Below are positions 9,073-17,034 of a DNA stretch of 59,293 nucleotides, one piece after another; position 1 is the stretch's first letter; every line of letters starts with the position of its first letter. A program made the position numbers and the translations under genes. The stretch spans positions 1 through 59,293 of the forward strand of contig JAIEPJ010000021.1 of assembly GCA_019749835.1 (NCBI GenBank). Direction: 5' to 3'. Source of the DNA: Phreatobacter sp. GTDB lineage: Bacteria; Pseudomonadota; Alphaproteobacteria; Rhizobiales; Phreatobacteraceae. The notes under the pieces are model-generated. The model saw only the letters and a list, made by a program, of their open reading frames with translations, made no database searches and was not told the DNA's origin.

Positions 9073-10230
9073 CTACGGCCGCTGCGGCTCACGAGCTATG
9101 ATGCCAAAGTTCTGCCCGCCGAAGCGCTGCTCGATCTGCTCGATGCGCTTTTCGTGATCCCGCCAGTTGAAGCGGCTGGTCGAGCGCTGGCCGGGCGGCG
9201 GTGTTTCCGCACCCGTCGGCACGGTGACGCCGCGCGCCAGCGGCGATCCGATGGCATTGAGATGCACCACGGCCCGCCGGCAATACTCGAGCGACAAGGC
9301 GCTCATCTCCGTCTCGTCCCAGCCGGCACGGTACTTCATCAGGGCCTGGCAGAGGTTGCCGCCGGACCTTTCCCAGGCGCCGGCGAGATAGGCCACACCC
9401 AGGCGGATGTTGGTTTCCGGCTCGAACAGTTCCTGGATCGTGCCATCGAATCCCAGTTGCCGCGCAATGGCCGGGCGCACCTGCATCAGGCCGATATCGT
9501 CGACGAGGCCGACAGCATGCGGATCATAGGCGCTTTCCACCATGACCACCGCATCGGCGAGGTCGATCGGCACGCGCAGGGCTGCGGCGAGCCGGCGCAC
9601 GGTCGGGTAATGCGCCCGCCGTCCGATGAGGTAGCGGGTATCGGAATAGGCTCTGCCCTCGAAGCGCCGCGGCGGCGCCTCGGCGAAGGGCGCCTCGAGC
9701 TGCGGCAGGTCAGTGGCCGTGTCGACGGCAGTGGGCTCGGCGGGTCGCGCCAGGATGGCGGGAGGGGGCGTCGCTCCTCGCGGACCGGCGGGCGGCACCT
9801 GGGCATTGATCACGGCGGGATGGTCATCGGGAATGGCGGGCGCCCGCCGGCTCGCGGCCTCGGTCTCGCGGAAAGCATCGTCGATGAGGCTTGGCGTGGC
9901 TTGCCCTGCAGCCCGCTCTGCACGAACCGGAGACGCGATCGATGGCGGCGTCCGCGGAGCCACAGGAGCAGGTGTCGGGGTGGCCGGTGGAACCGTTGCG
10001 AGTTCCGGTGCCGCCACCGGTTCGCCGTCGCCGGCATCGGCCGGCCGCGGTTCCGGAACCGGTGCCGTCCGTGGTGCCCGGACGACGGGGCGGGCCGGGC
10101 GCGGGGCCTGCTGTCCGGCTGGCGGCTGAGAAACCCCGGGAGGTGTCAGGTCGAGCTGGGCATGGGCCGGCATCGCGGTCAGAACCACGGCGACGGCGGC
10201 AATGGACATCAGCGGCAGGCCGGTACGCAT
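9073..10230 (-). CDS. Secreted lytic transglycosylase (SLT domain)
   Basis: The ATG at 10230 opens a signal peptide ending AMPAHA/Q; a GTG at 10275 would add 15 residues. After the signal comes a long Pro/Ala-rich low-complexity region of about 170 residues, then an SLT domain with the catalytic glutamate in MVESAYDPHAVG (about residue 231), followed by GLMQVRP and NIRLGVAYLAG. The enzyme cleaves peptidoglycan between MurNAc and GlcNAc. The Pro-rich region probably works as a spacer across the periplasm. The C-terminus is basic and has no known domain. Confidence 0.87.
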   Translation of the reverse strand: MRTGLPLMSIAAVAVVLTAMPAHAQLDLTPPGVSQPPAGQQAPRPARPVVRAPRTAPVPEPRPADAGDGEPVAAPELATVPPATPTPAPVAPRTPPSIASPVRAERAAGQATPSLIDDAFRETEAASRRAPAIPDDHPAVINAQVPPAGPRGATPPPAILARPAEPTAVDTATDLPQLEAPFAEAPPRRFEGRAYSDTRYLIGRRAHYPTVRRLAAALRVPIDLADAVVMVESAYDPHAVGLVDDIGLMQVRPAIARQLGFDGTIQELFEPETNIRLGVAYLAGAWERSGGNLCQALMKYRAGWDETEMSALSLEYCRRAVVHLNAIGSPLARGVTVPTGAETPPPGQRSTSRFNWRDHEKRIEQIEQRFGGQNFGIIAREPQRP

Positions 10231-10281
10231 CAGCGGAAGTCTAACCCGAGCGGCACGGTCGATGCCACCCGGCACGAAGCC

Positions 10282-11166
10282 TCATCCCGAACGCATGCGG
10301 CTTCCCACCAGTACGACGACGGCCACGGCCAGCGCGAACACGATGGTTTCCGGCCCCACAGCCTCGCCGTTGGCGGCTGTGGCGACGGCGAGCGTCACGA
10401 AGGTTTGAAGCAGTTGCACCTGCCCCACGCGGGCGATGCCGCCCAGCGCCAAGCCGGCATTCCAGAAGAAGAAGCCGATATACTGGCTGAACAAGGCGAC
10501 ATAGGCGAAGCCCCACCAGGCGGAGGCGGGGACCGCGCCTGGATCGGCCGGCGCAAACCACCATGCCGCCGGAATTGTCACGGGGAGAGACAGAACCAGC
10601 ATCCAGGAAACGACCTCCCAGCCCGGTCTGCTGCGGGTCAGCATGGCGCTGACCGTGTAGCCCAGTGCCGCCGCTACCACGGCGAGGACAAGAAAGACGT
10701 CGCCTGCCGACAGATGCAGCCCGCCTGCCTGCCGCAGGGCAAAGACGCAGACGAGCCCGGCTCCGACGATCCCCATCAGCCAGAAGCCCAGGGAGGGCCG
10801 CTCCCCGGATACGAGTGCTGCGGCGACGGCAGTCGCCAGCGGCAGGATGCCGAGCACCACGCCGCCGTGGCTGGCGGGCACAGTGACCATGGCCAGCGCT
10901 GTCAGGCCGGGAAAGCCGGCGATAAGGCCGGCCATGGCGATGCCGTAGAGCGGCAGGTCGCGGCGGTCGGGCAGGGGGCGCCGCAGGATGGCAAGGACCG
11001 CAGCCGCGAGAATGCCGGCGCCGGCGGCGCGACCGAAGGTCACGAACCAGGGGTCAAGCGCGGCGACGGCCAGCCGTGTCATCGGCAGTGTGGCGCCGAA
11101 GATCACGACACCGACAAAGCCGAGGCCGAGCCCGAGGAGGATGCGGGGGGACGGAGAGGAAGGCAT
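10282..11166 (-). CDS. EamA/DMT family transporter
   Basis: The ATG at 11166 (AAGG upstream) gives 294 residues with ten hydrophobic segments in two similar halves of five, as in EamA drug/metabolite transporters of the inner membrane. The ORF reaches further upstream, but those residues are not hydrophobic and precede no ribosome binding site. It ends 52 bases before the transglycosylase start on the same strand. Substrate is not predictable; many relatives export amino acids or amphipathic metabolites. Confidence 0.85.
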   Translation of the reverse strand: MPSSPSPRILLGLGLGFVGVVIFGATLPMTRLAVAALDPWFVTFGRAAGAGILAAAVLAILRRPLPDRRDLPLYGIAMAGLIAGFPGLTALAMVTVPASHGGVVLGILPLATAVAAALVSGERPSLGFWLMGIVGAGLVCVFALRQAGGLHLSAGDVFLVLAVVAAALGYTVSAMLTRSRPGWEVVSWMLVLSLPVTIPAAWWFAPADPGAVPASAWWGFAYVALFSQYIGFFFWNAGLALGGIARVGQVQLLQTFVTLAVATAANGEAVGPETIVFALAVAVVVLVGSRMRSG

Positions 11167-11277
11167 GGACCTTGGTTCACACGGGGGATCACCCGTCCCA
11201 CACAACGCCACGTGTCGGCCAATGCATTTGGCTGATGGGTGACATTCGAGGCGGACGGCCTTGTCGACTGATGGCCC

Positions 11278-11736
11278 TCAGTCTCTCATCCGGTCGAGCT
11301 TCTCGCGGATCTCGGCGAGTGGCGCGAGAGCGGCGGCGAAGGGCCCGCGCCCGATCTGCGCCAGAATGTCGTCCAGCAAGGGGGCGAGCCGGCGCAGGCA
11401 GTCAGCATGCATGGCGCGGCCCGCATCCGTGATCGCGACAAGACGGCCGCGCCCGTCGCTCTCGTCCGCCACGATCTCGACCAGCCCCTTCGGTTCGAGG
11501 CGCTGCAGCGTCGAGGTCATCGTCGCCCGCGTGACCTGAAAGGCGCTGGCGAGGTCGGAGGGGCGCTTGCGGCCCCCGAGCCTGACGAAGTGGTTGAGAA
11601 TGGTGAACTGGGCGAGCGTCATCCCCTCCGGCATGACACGCTCGAAGGCGGTGCTGGACAATTGCGCAATGATGCCGACCTCGTTGAACACGCGGAACAG
11701 GAGGTCGGCGTCGCTGGCGGGGTCTTGTCGGGTCAT
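11278..11736 (-). CDS. MarR family transcriptional regulator
   Basis: A 152-residue winged-helix protein with the MarR layout: N-terminal helix, LAQFTILNHFVRLG, RPSDLASAFQVTRATMTSTLQRLEP as recognition region, and DESDGRGRLVAITDAG as wing. Its ATG overlaps the stop of the upstream nitroreductase gene by four bases (ATGA), so both are made from one transcript. The operators at 12898-12964 upstream of that transcript make self-repression likely. Its ligand is unknown; many MarR proteins respond to aromatic compounds or oxidants. Confidence 0.9.
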   Translation of the reverse strand: MTRQDPASDADLLFRVFNEVGIIAQLSSTAFERVMPEGMTLAQFTILNHFVRLGGRKRPSDLASAFQVTRATMTSTLQRLEPKGLVEIVADESDGRGRLVAITDAGRAMHADCLRRLAPLLDDILAQIGRGPFAAALAPLAEIREKLDRMRD

Positions 11737-12881
11737 GCGGTCCTGATTCGCGAGGCCGCAGACCAGCGCGGCGTCTGCGGAACGGCTGGACCGTAACCCA
11801 ATCGGGCCAGCAAGTGCAGTCGCTTGGGCCGCCCGGTGCCGAGGATTTGGTCGAGTTCCGCGCGGGTTGCGTCCATCTCCGGGAATTCCTGCAGCGCCTG
11901 GCTCACCGGCTGCATGGACAGTCCGAGCGCCGTCGCCGTCAGGTTGGCCCTGATATAGGCGCGTCCTGCCGCGAATGTGCCGCCGCGGCCGTCGTCATCC
12001 GCTGTGACGGTGAGATAGGCCGGCGTCGCCGCCAGCATGGCGCGGTACATGTCCTGGCCCTGCCGGAATGCGGAGGAGGCGGGGTCTGCCAGTTGGGCGC
12101 GGGACAACTGGCCGACGAGGGACAATCCCTCGAGAAAGGCACCACCGAGCGAGATACCGTCGGGGCTGGCCTCGATCTCGCGGCGGCCGATGCGCATCAG
12201 GTCGACGCTCTCCTTATGCGTGCGCGCGGTGCGGCTCTCCACGTCCCACGCCGCCCAGGTGAGGGCGCGCAGCCGCGCGGTCATGCGCGCCTCCGTGATG
12301 GTCGCGACATCGAGGCCGGGCGATGATAGCGCGGCGAGGGCCGACAGGGCAGCTGCGGGAACGGGCCGGGCCATGTCATAGGGTCGCTTCGTCGACCGGC
12401 GCGCCGCCACATGGGCGAACAGCGGATCGGGCGACGCGGCCTGGTCCTTCACCAGCGTCAGATGGGCGATCGGCCGGCGGTCGAGGCGGGGCTGCGCCTC
12501 ACCCTCCGGGAAGGGCGTGACGTCAAGCCGGTAGCCGATGCCTGTTGCTGCGATGCGCGCGAGCTCGCAGAAACAGCCGAGGCCAATGAGGATTTGCCGG
12601 TCGAATGGGTCGGTCTCGGGCAGCCGCCGGTCGAGATCGCAATAGAGGGTCATCGATGTCGGGCCAGTCAGCTCGACGATCCACGGCTGCCGGTTATGCG
12701 GGTTCGGCGCGAGGATCGCATGGCCGACCACGAAGCGGCGCGGGTCAGGCCCAGCCGTGCCGGCCTCGGCCCAGGGCAGCAGCGCCGCCGTCGGCGTCCG
12801 GGTCAGGGCGAAGGCGGTGGCACCGGTGGCCGCGACGAGACCGGTGGCGGCGGAGGAGAGAAGGAACAGGCGGCGGTTCAC
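11733..12881 (-). CDS. Tat-exported nitroreductase-like (Acg-type) FMN protein
   Basis: The GTG at 12881 follows AGGAG at eight bases and opens a twin-arginine signal (NRRLFLLSSAATG), giving 382 residues. An ATG 66 bases upstream would lie inside the operators and is rejected. The mature part resembles the nitroreductase/Acg family: PNPHNRQPWIV near the start, RRSTKRPY in the middle and a C-terminal region rich in Arg and Leu. FMN binding is inferred from the family. Tat export fits a cofactor-loaded protein folded before export. It forms an operon with marR, which overlaps its stop. Confidence 0.8.
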   Translation of the reverse strand: MNRRLFLLSSAATGLVAATGATAFALTRTPTAALLPWAEAGTAGPDPRRFVVGHAILAPNPHNRQPWIVELTGPTSMTLYCDLDRRLPETDPFDRQILIGLGCFCELARIAATGIGYRLDVTPFPEGEAQPRLDRRPIAHLTLVKDQAASPDPLFAHVAARRSTKRPYDMARPVPAAALSALAALSSPGLDVATITEARMTARLRALTWAAWDVESRTARTHKESVDLMRIGRREIEASPDGISLGGAFLEGLSLVGQLSRAQLADPASSAFRQGQDMYRAMLAATPAYLTVTADDDGRGGTFAAGRAYIRANLTATALGLSMQPVSQALQEFPEMDATRAELDQILGTGRPKRLHLLARLGYGPAVPQTPRWSAASRIRTA

Positions 12882-12897
12882 GGGGAAACTCCTATGG

Positions 12898-12929
12898 TTT
12901 GATGTCGAACTATTTAATTCGATATCAAA
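12898..12929. promoter_or_regulatory. Paired MarR-type operators upstream of the nitroreductase-marR operon
   Basis: Two 12-base near-palindromes, TTTGATGTCGAA (12898-12909) and TTCGATATCAAA (12918-12929), are inverted with respect to each other and 20 bases centre to centre, two helical turns. Each fits TTTGATRTCRAA, a typical MarR-family site. They lie 17 bases or more upstream of the GTG start, where a promoter would be. Binding by the MarR protein of the operon is inferred. Confidence 0.75.
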
Positions 12930-12952
12930 CAGAGCCGTCGTCGTCAATCCGA

Positions 12953-12964
12953 TTTGATGTCAAA
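12953..12964. promoter_or_regulatory. Third MarR-type operator copy
   Basis: TTTGATGTCAAA repeats the consensus of the two sites at 12898-12929, 35 bases further upstream by centre. A further TCAAAT follows at once. Probably an auxiliary site for the same repressor. Confidence 0.65.
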
Positions 12965-13039
12965 TCAAATGGGGATCTTGGAGGTCCAAGGTCGTCCGCG
13001 GCCCTCGCTCCCTACCGGGTACAACCCGGGGGCAGGCTT

Positions 13040-14095
13040 TCAGCGCGGCGCGCCCCAGGACCGGCTGGCCTGGACCATGGAGGGCAGGTCCTGGCGCTGC
13101 GGCATGGCGGGTGGGTGCGGGGGCATGTCGGGCATCCGTCCGCCCGCCAACTCGACCAGGGCCTGGACCCTCTTGGTGATCGAGGGATGGGTCGAGAAAA
13201 GATCGGCGAAATCGTCCGGATCGTTCTCGAAACACATGTCCATGACGCCGGAGGGCACGCCCTCGATATCGGCCCGGCCGGAAATCTTCAGCAGCGCCGA
13301 GATCATCGCATCGGGGTCCTTGGTGAGTTCGACGGCACCTGCATCGGCGAGATATTCGCGCGAGCGCGACAGGGACAGCCTCACCACGATCGCCAGGATC
13401 CACGAGACGATGACGAGGGCGACGCCGATGAGCACGACGACGATGGCGCCGCCGCCCTTGCGGTCGCTGTTCGACGACGACCGGATTCCGCCGCGCAGGA
13501 AGGCGCGGAACACCAGTTCACCGACCAGAGAGACGACGCCGGAGATGACCACGGCGATGATCATCAGCCGGACGTCGCCATTGCGGATATGGGTCAGTTC
13601 ATGGGCGAGGACGGCCTCGATCTCCCTGTCATCGAGCTGGTTGAGAAGCCCGCGCGTCACTGTCACGGTGAACTGCTTGTCGTTGACCCCTGAGGCGAAG
13701 GCATTGAGCGCTTCGCTCTCCAGGATCGCCAGTTTCGGCGTCGGCATGCCGCGCGATATGCAGAGGTTCTCCAGCATCCGGTAGAGTTTCGGGTCGTCCG
13801 CCAGGGTGATCGGCTGCGCCCCCGTCATCCGGCCAATCAGCGCCACGTTGAACCGGAAGCCGATGAACACCCACAGCGCCGTCGCCGCGGTGACGAAGGG
13901 CAGGGCGGTGAGGAAGACGCGGCCGGCCTCTCCAGCGAGGTGACGCCCCAGCGGCGCACCGGACATGCCATAGCCAATGAGGATGATGCCGTAGGTCATC
14001 ACATAGGCGAGAAGGAACAGGCCGGCGATGAGGAAGCCGGACCGGATTCGGTTGTTGCGGATATGGCCGTAGAGCCCGTAGGCTTCGCCGATCAT
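13040..14095 (-). CDS. M48 family membrane metalloprotease (HtpX-like)
   Basis: A 351-residue inner-membrane zinc protease. Two hydrophobic segments at the N-terminus precede the HEXXH motif (AHELTHIRNGD, near residue 165); two more membrane segments follow, then the third zinc ligand in SREYLADAGAV. This is the order in HtpX-like proteases, which degrade misfolded membrane proteins. The C-terminal 45 residues are Pro/Gln-rich and likely disordered. It starts 16 bases after lemA on the same strand; LemA and M48 genes are often paired. Confidence 0.9.
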   Translation of the reverse strand: MIGEAYGLYGHIRNNRIRSGFLIAGLFLLAYVMTYGIILIGYGMSGAPLGRHLAGEAGRVFLTALPFVTAATALWVFIGFRFNVALIGRMTGAQPITLADDPKLYRMLENLCISRGMPTPKLAILESEALNAFASGVNDKQFTVTVTRGLLNQLDDREIEAVLAHELTHIRNGDVRLMIIAVVISGVVSLVGELVFRAFLRGGIRSSSNSDRKGGGAIVVVLIGVALVIVSWILAIVVRLSLSRSREYLADAGAVELTKDPDAMISALLKISGRADIEGVPSGVMDMCFENDPDDFADLFSTHPSITKRVQALVELAGGRMPDMPPHPPAMPQRQDLPSMVQASRSWGAPR

Positions 14096-14111
14096 GGCGC
14101 TGCCGCCGCGC

Positions 14112-14669
14112 TCAGAATTTCACGGTCGGGGCGGTCTCGATCTGGGCGCGGGTCTCGGGCCCGACGTCGAAGAACTCCCGCGACGTGAAGCCCATCGACG
14201 CCGCGAACAGCACAGCGGGGAAGGCCTGGATCGAGGCGTTGAACTCGCTCACCGCATTGTTGAAGAAGCGGCGGGCAGCGGCGAGCTTGTCCTCGACATT
14301 GCCGAGATCGACCTGAAGCTGCTGGAAATTGGCGCTCGCCTTGAGGTCCGGATAGGCCTCGCCGAGGGCGAGGAGCCGGCCGACGGCTCCCGAGAGCTGC
14401 TGCTCGGCGGCAGCCTGTGCCGCCGGACCATGGGCGCCCTGCGCCGAGTTGCGCGCGGCGATCACCGCGTCCAGCGTCGATTTCTCGTGCGCGGCATAGC
14501 CCTTCACCGTCTCGACGAGATTGGGGATGAGGTCGTGGCGCTGTTTCAGCTGCACGTCGATGTCGGCGAAGGCCTGGTTGACCCGCTGCCTGAGCCCGAC
14601 GAGGCCGTTATAGACGAAGACGGCGTAGATGGCGGCGGCGGCGATGATGCCGAAGATGGCCCAACCCAT
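14112..14669 (-). CDS. lemA: LemA family protein
   Basis: A 185-residue protein with one N-terminal membrane segment (IFGIIAAAAIYAVFV) followed by a helical domain containing the family pattern NGLVGLRQRVNQAFADIDVQLKQRHDLIPNLV and FNASIQAFP near the end. LemA proteins sit in the inner membrane with the helical bundle outside; their function is unclear. It is first in a two-gene operon with the M48 protease, which suggests a shared role in membrane protein quality control. Confidence 0.92.
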   Translation of the reverse strand: MGWAIFGIIAAAAIYAVFVYNGLVGLRQRVNQAFADIDVQLKQRHDLIPNLVETVKGYAAHEKSTLDAVIAARNSAQGAHGPAAQAAAEQQLSGAVGRLLALGEAYPDLKASANFQQLQVDLGNVEDKLAAARRFFNNAVSEFNASIQAFPAVLFAASMGFTSREFFDVGPETRAQIETAPTVKF

Positions 14670-14826
14670 GACGTGGCTCCTGCGCAGGACGACAGACGGC
14701 GATGCTGCCCGATGACAGTGTCACGGGCATGGCCGGTTCGCCAAGACAAGTTGGCCAGATGTGTTTCAGCGCGATGTCGGGGCCGGCTGGCTGCTGTCAC
14801 ACGCCTGCCGCGGTGCCCGATATGGC

Positions 14827-14857
14827 GAGGCCCCGGACGCTCTCGCGCCGGGGCCTC
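14827..14857 (-). terminator. Strong hairpin after the RNase P RNA gene
   Basis: GAGGCCCCGG and CCGGGGCCTC form a perfect ten-base stem around an 11-base loop, 9 bases past the estimated rnpB 3' end. There is no T-tract on the minus strand, so it may act in 3' end protection or in Rho-assisted termination. Confidence 0.7.
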
Positions 14858-14865
14858 TCAACATA

Positions 14866-15250
14866 TCAGTCGGCCTGTAAGCCGGGTTTTGTGGGGCGGG
14901 ATCGCTCCCGCGCGACGACCATTCCTCTAGGCGACCGATTGCTCGGCCGCTCTGGCAACCTACCCGGACGACGGCGCGGATCCACGCCCGGGGTTGCCCC
15001 CTGTCGTCCCTATTCGGTTTTGCTCCCGGTGGGGTTTACCGTGCCGCTTCCGTTGCCGGTCGCGCGGTGGGCTCTTACCCCACCTTTTCACCCTTGCCGG
15101 GGCGAACCCCGGCGGTCTGTTTTCTGTGGCACTGTCCCTGGGGTCGCCCCCGCCGGACGTTATCCGGCACCGTGTTTCCGTGGAGCCCGGACTTTCCTCC
15201 CCCGCGCCCTTTCGGGTGATGCGGCGGCGGCCGTCCGGCCGGCTGATGGC
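14866..15250 (-). ncRNA. rnpB: RNase P RNA, bacterial type A
   Basis: The catalytic RNA that removes 5' leaders from pre-tRNAs. On the minus strand the universally conserved GAGGAAAGTCCGGGCTCC is seen at about 15186-15203, followed by ACGGAAACA, and near the 3' end the matching conserved element AGAGGAATGG and ACAAAACCCGGCTTACAGGCCGACTGAT. The 5' and 3' ends pair (CAGCCGGCC region with GGCCGACTG). The size, about 385 bases, fits alphaproteobacteria. Ends are estimated to within a few bases. No protein-coding frame here has support. Confidence 0.95.
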
Positions 15251-15294
15251 CCCAAGTGAAACAGCGGCGGCGCGCTGTCAAGCGCCGCGCCGGC

Positions 15295-15537
15295 TCAGTC
15301 CTCGGCGGGGCGATCGACGGACTCGCGTCCCGCCGGGGCGCCGAGGCTGCTCGTCGGGGTCGACGGCTTGGCCGGGTCGCTGGCCGGGAAGGATCCCTCC
15401 AGAGCCTCGTTCAGGGCGGCCTCGTCGGCCTTGTTCATGGTGTTTTTCGGCATCTTCGGTCCCTTGCCGGAAATGGCATCCTCGAACTCGCGCGTGCCCT
15501 CGGCCTGCAGCGCGTCAGCCTTGATCCCTGGGGACAT
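15295..15537 (-). CDS. Small conserved protein with EGSFPASDP motif
   Basis: An 80-residue hydrophilic protein, acidic overall, with the sequence NEALEGSFPASDPAKPS in the middle. Short proteins with a similar (E)xSFPASDPP motif are common in Rhizobiales and other proteobacteria and have no assigned function. It is preceded by AGGAGAGAC at the right distance. The upstream region carries a GGAAC-17-GGTT element that resembles general-stress sigma factor promoters, so stress expression is possible. Confidence 0.7.
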   Translation of the reverse strand: MSPGIKADALQAEGTREFEDAISGKGPKMPKNTMNKADEAALNEALEGSFPASDPAKPSTPTSSLGAPAGRESVDRPAED

Positions 15538-15573
15538 GGGTCTCTCCTGTGGTCATGATGCGTCGACATCGAC

Positions 15574-15599
15574 AACCCGCGATGGCGTTCCGTGGTTCC
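15574..15599 (-). promoter_or_regulatory. Candidate EcfG-type (general stress) promoter
   Basis: Read on the minus strand, GGAAC (15599-15595) is followed after 17 bases by GGTT (15577-15574), close to the alphaproteobacterial EcfG pattern GGAAC-N16/17-cGTT. Two more GGAAC copies lie at 15591-15587 and 15613-15609. It sits 37 bases upstream of the small stress-like gene. Confidence 0.4.
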
Positions 15600-15685
15600 C
15601 GGCGAACCGTTCCCGGACCGCCAGCCGCCTTGGTCCCGGGTGCCTCGCTCTGCTAAGGCTGCAAGCCGTACAGGATGAGGTTTCC

Positions 15686-17032
15686 ATGCCGTCGCCGCTT
15701 CTCGCGCCCCTCTTCGGTTCGCCCGCCATGGAGGCGGTCTGGTCGGATGAGGCGGCTGTCGTCGCCATGCTCCACTTCGAGGCGGCACTGGCTGCTGCCG
15801 AGGGCGAGGCGGGCGTCATCCCGGCTTCGGCCGTCGTGCCGATCAACGCCGGCTGCATGATGCTGGACGTCGACATGGCGGCTCTGGCCAAAGCGGCCGG
15901 CATCGCCGGCAACACGGCGATTCCTCTCGTCAAGATGGCGACCGCAAAGGTGGCGGAATCCGATCCGGAATCCGCCAAATGGGTTCACTACGGCGCCACC
16001 AGCCAGGACGTGATGGACACTGGCCTGGTGTTGCAATTGCGCGAGGCCTTCAAGGTCGTCGAGGCCGACCTCGCCCGTTCCATGGCCGCCGCCGCGGCGC
16101 TGGCAAAAGCCTATCGCGACACGCCGATGGCCGGCCGCACCTGGCTGCAGCAGGCCCTGCCCATCACCTTCGGACTGAAGATGGCGGGAACGCTCGATGC
16201 GCTGATGCGCCATCGCGAGCGGCTGGCCGAGGCCCGCCCGCGCATTCTCGCGCTGCAGTTCGGCGGCGCGGTTGGAACGCTCGCCTCGCTCGGCGGCAAG
16301 GGGCCGGAGGTCGCCCGCCTGCTCGCCGCGCGCCTCGACCTGTCGTTGCCCGACACGCCCTGGCACGGCCAGCGCGACCGCATCCTCGAAGCAGCGAGCC
16401 TGATGGCGGGAGTGGTCGCGACATCGGCCAAGGTCGCCCGTGACGTCGCCCTCATGATGCAGACCGAGGTCGGCGAGGTGCTAGAGCCGGCCGCGCCGGG
16501 ACGCGGCGGCTCCTCTACCATGCCGCACAAGCGCAATCCTGCCCTCTCCGCCACCATCCTCGGCGCGGCCGGCCTCGCGCCCCAACTCCTCGCCACCATC
16601 GCTGCCGGCGGCGCGGGCGAGCACGAGCGCTTCGCCGGCGGCTGGCAGTCGGAATGGCTGGCGCTGCCAGAACTGGCCCGCCTCACCGGAGGCGTCCTGG
16701 CCCGTCTCGCCGAGCTCCTCGAGGGGCTGGAGGTGAAGCCTGAGCGGATGCACGCCAACCTCGACGCGACCGGCGGCCTTCTGATGGCGGAAGCCGTGCA
16801 GATGGCGCTGGCGCCGGCGCTCGGCCGTCTCGCCGCCCATGATCGCATCGAGGCCGCCTGCCGCAAGGCGACGAGCGAGGGCAGGGCGCTTCTCGACGTT
16901 CTGGCGGAGGACACCGCCATTGCGCCCCATGCCTCCCGCGAGCGCCTCGCCCAACTCCTCGACCCCGCCGGCTATCTCGGCGCGGCGGGGATCTTTGTGG
17001 ACCGGGTGCTGGAGCGGTATGCAGCCAGCTGA
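15686..17032 (+). CDS. pcaB: 3-carboxy-cis,cis-muconate cycloisomerase
   Basis: PcaB converts 3-carboxy-cis,cis-muconate to 4-carboxymuconolactone in the protocatechuate branch of the beta-ketoadipate pathway. The fumarase/argininosuccinase superfamily signature GSSTMPHKRNP is near residue 275, and HYGATSQDVMDTG lies near 100. The ATG at 15686, behind GAGG, gives 448 residues, the usual PcaB length; the frame is open further upstream but that part does not resemble the family. Other pca genes are not in the window. It ends two bases before the convergent matB. A relation to adenylosuccinate lyase is possible but PcaB fits best. Confidence 0.88.
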   Translation: MPSPLLAPLFGSPAMEAVWSDEAAVVAMLHFEAALAAAEGEAGVIPASAVVPINAGCMMLDVDMAALAKAAGIAGNTAIPLVKMATAKVAESDPESAKWVHYGATSQDVMDTGLVLQLREAFKVVEADLARSMAAAAALAKAYRDTPMAGRTWLQQALPITFGLKMAGTLDALMRHRERLAEARPRILALQFGGAVGTLASLGGKGPEVARLLAARLDLSLPDTPWHGQRDRILEAASLMAGVVATSAKVARDVALMMQTEVGEVLEPAAPGRGGSSTMPHKRNPALSATILGAAGLAPQLLATIAAGGAGEHERFAGGWQSEWLALPELARLTGGVLARLAELLEGLEVKPERMHANLDATGGLLMAEAVQMALAPALGRLAAHDRIEAACRKATSEGRALLDVLAEDTAIAPHASRERLAQLLDPAGYLGAAGIFVDRVLERYAAS

Positions 17033-17034
17033 AC

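Noticed and set aside
9154-11235. 693-residue open frame on the plus strand
   Set aside because: Shadow of the transglycosylase and DMT transporter genes on the other strand; GC-rich DNA keeps it open.
14866-15281. Protein-coding frames of 60-185 residues across the RNase P RNA
   Set aside because: The region matches conserved RNase P RNA elements on the minus strand and the frames have no family match.
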